Origin: Pelagibacteraceae bacterium AG-430-F16
Lineage (GTDB): Bacteria > Pseudomonadota > Alphaproteobacteria > Pelagibacterales > Pelagibacteraceae
Reading direction: 5' to 3'
Length of the DNA stretch: 64,000 bases
NCBI GenBank assembly: GCA_003213015.1
Contig: QCOG01000003.1
Coordinates: 124,001 to 188,000 of the forward strand
Part shown: positions 62,913 to 64,000 of the stretch, one piece after another
How the letters are laid out: the number at the start of each line of letters is the position of its first letter
Position numbering within the stretch: position 1 is the first letter of the stretch
The notes under the pieces: generated by a model
Told to the model about the DNA's origin: nothing
Database searches by the model: none
What the model saw: the letters and a program-made list of their open reading frames with translations, nothing else
Position numbers and translations under genes: made by a program

Positions 62913-63596
62913 ATGAGCAATTTAGAAAGTCATTACAGACCAAGTAGTTTAAGTGATAAGGTAGCTTTATCTTTCACAAAATTTTTAAGGTTTATTGCAG
63001 ATACTTTTTTCAAAAAAAGGTACGGTCATAGAGCCGTCGTATTAGAAACTGTAGCCGCAGTTCCAGGTATGGTTGCCGGAATGCTCATCCATTTAAAATC
63101 TCTTAGAAAGATGGAGGATGACAAAGGATGGATCAAAATCCTTCTAGATGAAGCTGAAAATGAAAGAATGCACTTAATGACATTCATTCATATCGCGAAA
63201 CCAACTTTTATTGAGAGAATTGTTATAATGATTGCTCAATTTATTTTCATAATTACTTATGCAATTATTTATTTAATTTCTCAAAGAACCGCACATAGAA
63301 TTGTTGGTTATTTTGAGGAAGAAGCCGTTAGAAGTTACACAGAATATTTACATGAATTAGAAACTGGCAAAATTAAGGATCAACCTGCTCCTGAAGTTGC
63401 AATTAATTATTGGAATTTACCATTACATGCAACACTAAAAGATGTTGTAAAAGTTATTAGAGATGATGAGGCAGGACATAGAGATGTAAATCATAGTTTT
63501 GCCGATGTAATAGACGAAAGAAAAACAAAAGAAAAAGTTAATACAACTAAAAAAGAAATCACAACAAAAGAAAATTTAAAAGGAAATTATGAATAA
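62913..63596 (+). CDS. aox: Alternative (cyanide-insensitive) ubiquinol oxidase
   Basis: Passes electrons from quinol to oxygen without pumping protons. The 227-residue diiron membrane-associated protein has all four iron-ligand motifs: LETVAAVPGMVAGM, LLDEAENERMHLM, FEEEAVRSYTEYL and IRDDEAGHRDVNHSFAD. The interfacial helix IAQFIFIITYAIIYLIS lies between. The length is shorter than plant AOX, lacking the mitochondrial targeting region, as expected for bacteria. It shares 8 bases with the following cupredoxin gene. Confidence 0.94.
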   Translation: MSNLESHYRPSSLSDKVALSFTKFLRFIADTFFKKRYGHRAVVLETVAAVPGMVAGMLIHLKSLRKMEDDKGWIKILLDEAENERMHLMTFIHIAKPTFIERIVIMIAQFIFIITYAIIYLISQRTAHRIVGYFEEEAVRSYTEYLHELETGKIKDQPAPEVAINYWNLPLHATLKDVVKVIRDDEAGHRDVNHSFADVIDERKTKEKVNTTKKEITTKENLKGNYE

Positions 63597-64000
63597 AATT
63601 TATTTATATATATTGACTATATTTTTTATTTTTTCATCAGCTTCATTTGCAGATAAAAATATGATGATAGGTTCAAAAGGAAAACTTAATGAAGTAGATA
63701 GAACAATTAAAGTAAAGATGTATGATAATTATTATGAACCAAAATCATTTAACATTAAAAAGGGTGAGACAATTAAATTTGAAGTAGTTAACGCGGGTAA
63801 CCTTGTACATGAATTTAACATTGCTAATGCAATGATGCATAAAAAACATCAGCCAGAGATGGAGAGAATGGTTGAAAATGAAATTTTATTAGCAGACTCG
63901 ATTGATAAAGAAAAAATGAAAAAAATGGCAAAAATGGATAAGGCAATGGGACACTCACACAGCAATAGTGTTCTTTTAGCTCCAAATGAAAAAGGTGATT
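63589..64000 (+). CDS. Cupredoxin/copper-binding periplasmic protein, partial (3' end off right edge)
   Basis: From ATG 63589 the frame is open to the window edge, 137 residues seen. A signal peptide (about 1-20, ILTIFFIFSSASFA) precedes a cupredoxin-like fold with VKMYDNYYEPKSFNIKKGETIKFEVVNAGNLVHEFNI, in which the histidine of VHEFNI is a likely copper ligand. A methionine- and histidine-rich stretch (AMMHKKHQPEMERM, MAKMDKAMGHSHS) follows, as in copper-resistance CopI-like cupredoxins. The start codon overlaps the AOX stop (TATGAATAA). Confidence 0.85.
   Translation, partial: MNKIYLYILTIFFIFSSASFADKNMMIGSKGKLNEVDRTIKVKMYDNYYEPKSFNIKKGETIKFEVVNAGNLVHEFNIANAMMHKKHQPEMERMVENEILLADSIDKEKMKKMAKMDKAMGHSHSNSVLLAPNEKGD

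Noticed and set aside
1..64000. CRISPR arrays, insertion sequences, prophage, tRNA or rRNA genes
   Set aside because: No spaced repeats, transposase, integrase or phage genes, and no cloverleaf-like or rRNA sequence was recognised on either strand.

Overview
The window is a gene-dense, very A+T-rich stretch of an alphaproteobacterial chromosome that looks like SAR11 (Pelagibacterales). The evidence is the lysine/asparagine/isoleucine-rich proteins, almost no intergenic DNA (no gene-free stretch reaches 300 bases), frequent 1-16 base overlaps between neighbours, few Shine-Dalgarno sequences, and alphaproteobacterial marker genes (hdaA, an NDUFA12-like Complex I accessory protein, DUF2155 protein, lptF-lptG-lptD-surA-pdxA-rsmA order). 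The species call is inference from gene content; no rRNA or tRNA gene was seen. Both edges cut genes: rpsF on the left and a cupredoxin on the right.

Layout. 1-13.7 kb: rpsF diverges from fabD-fabG-acpP-gmk (fatty acid initiation, GMP kinase). A minus-strand run lptF-lptG-lptD-surA-pdxA-rsmA builds the outer membrane, makes pyridoxal phosphate and modifies 16S rRNA. pepA-ndk and purM-purN follow. 13.7-27.3 kb: DUF2066-like gene, hdaA and aspS; a free-standing fragment of a B12-dependent ribonucleotide reductase; an NDUFA12-like gene and a DUF2155 gene; accC-accB-aroQ; thiS-thiG; RNase E; PBP1A; and prfB with a programmed +1 frameshift. 27.3-41 kb: an AsmA-like protein, tyrS, anmK, a hydrolase, then a complete iscR-sufBCDS-sufU-sufT-sufA iron-sulfur assembly operon, and a glutaminase with EF-hand-like and ankyrin parts that converges on glnA.

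41-64 kb is more accessory: a YbaK-like protein, two EamA permeases, a glycosyltransferase, a near-consensus parS centromere site, two aldehyde dehydrogenases (one with a DUF779 partner), a CcdA-like protein, methyltransferases, a gamma-butyrobetaine hydroxylase-like dioxygenase, a HisN-like phosphatase, an SDR epimerase, an AhpD-like protein, an SMR-like protein with no acidic residue, an SRAP/HMCES protein, and a minus-strand cluster of seven small genes (58.9-56.5 kb; DUF2798, SnoaL-like, GYD, DUF1330 and unknowns). The right end is a thiol/redox module: a persulfide dioxygenase-like gene, a 38-residue peptide with 12 cysteines that a length cut-off would miss, cysE and cysK, all on one strand, diverging from a 1-Cys peroxiredoxin. 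After it come a methyltransferase, an alternative oxidase and the partial cupredoxin.

The most interesting items are the Cys-rich microprotein in front of cysE-cysK, the solitary parS-like site, the stand-alone NrdJ C-terminal protein, the acid-free SMR protein, and an RNase E that lacks the zinc-link cysteines.
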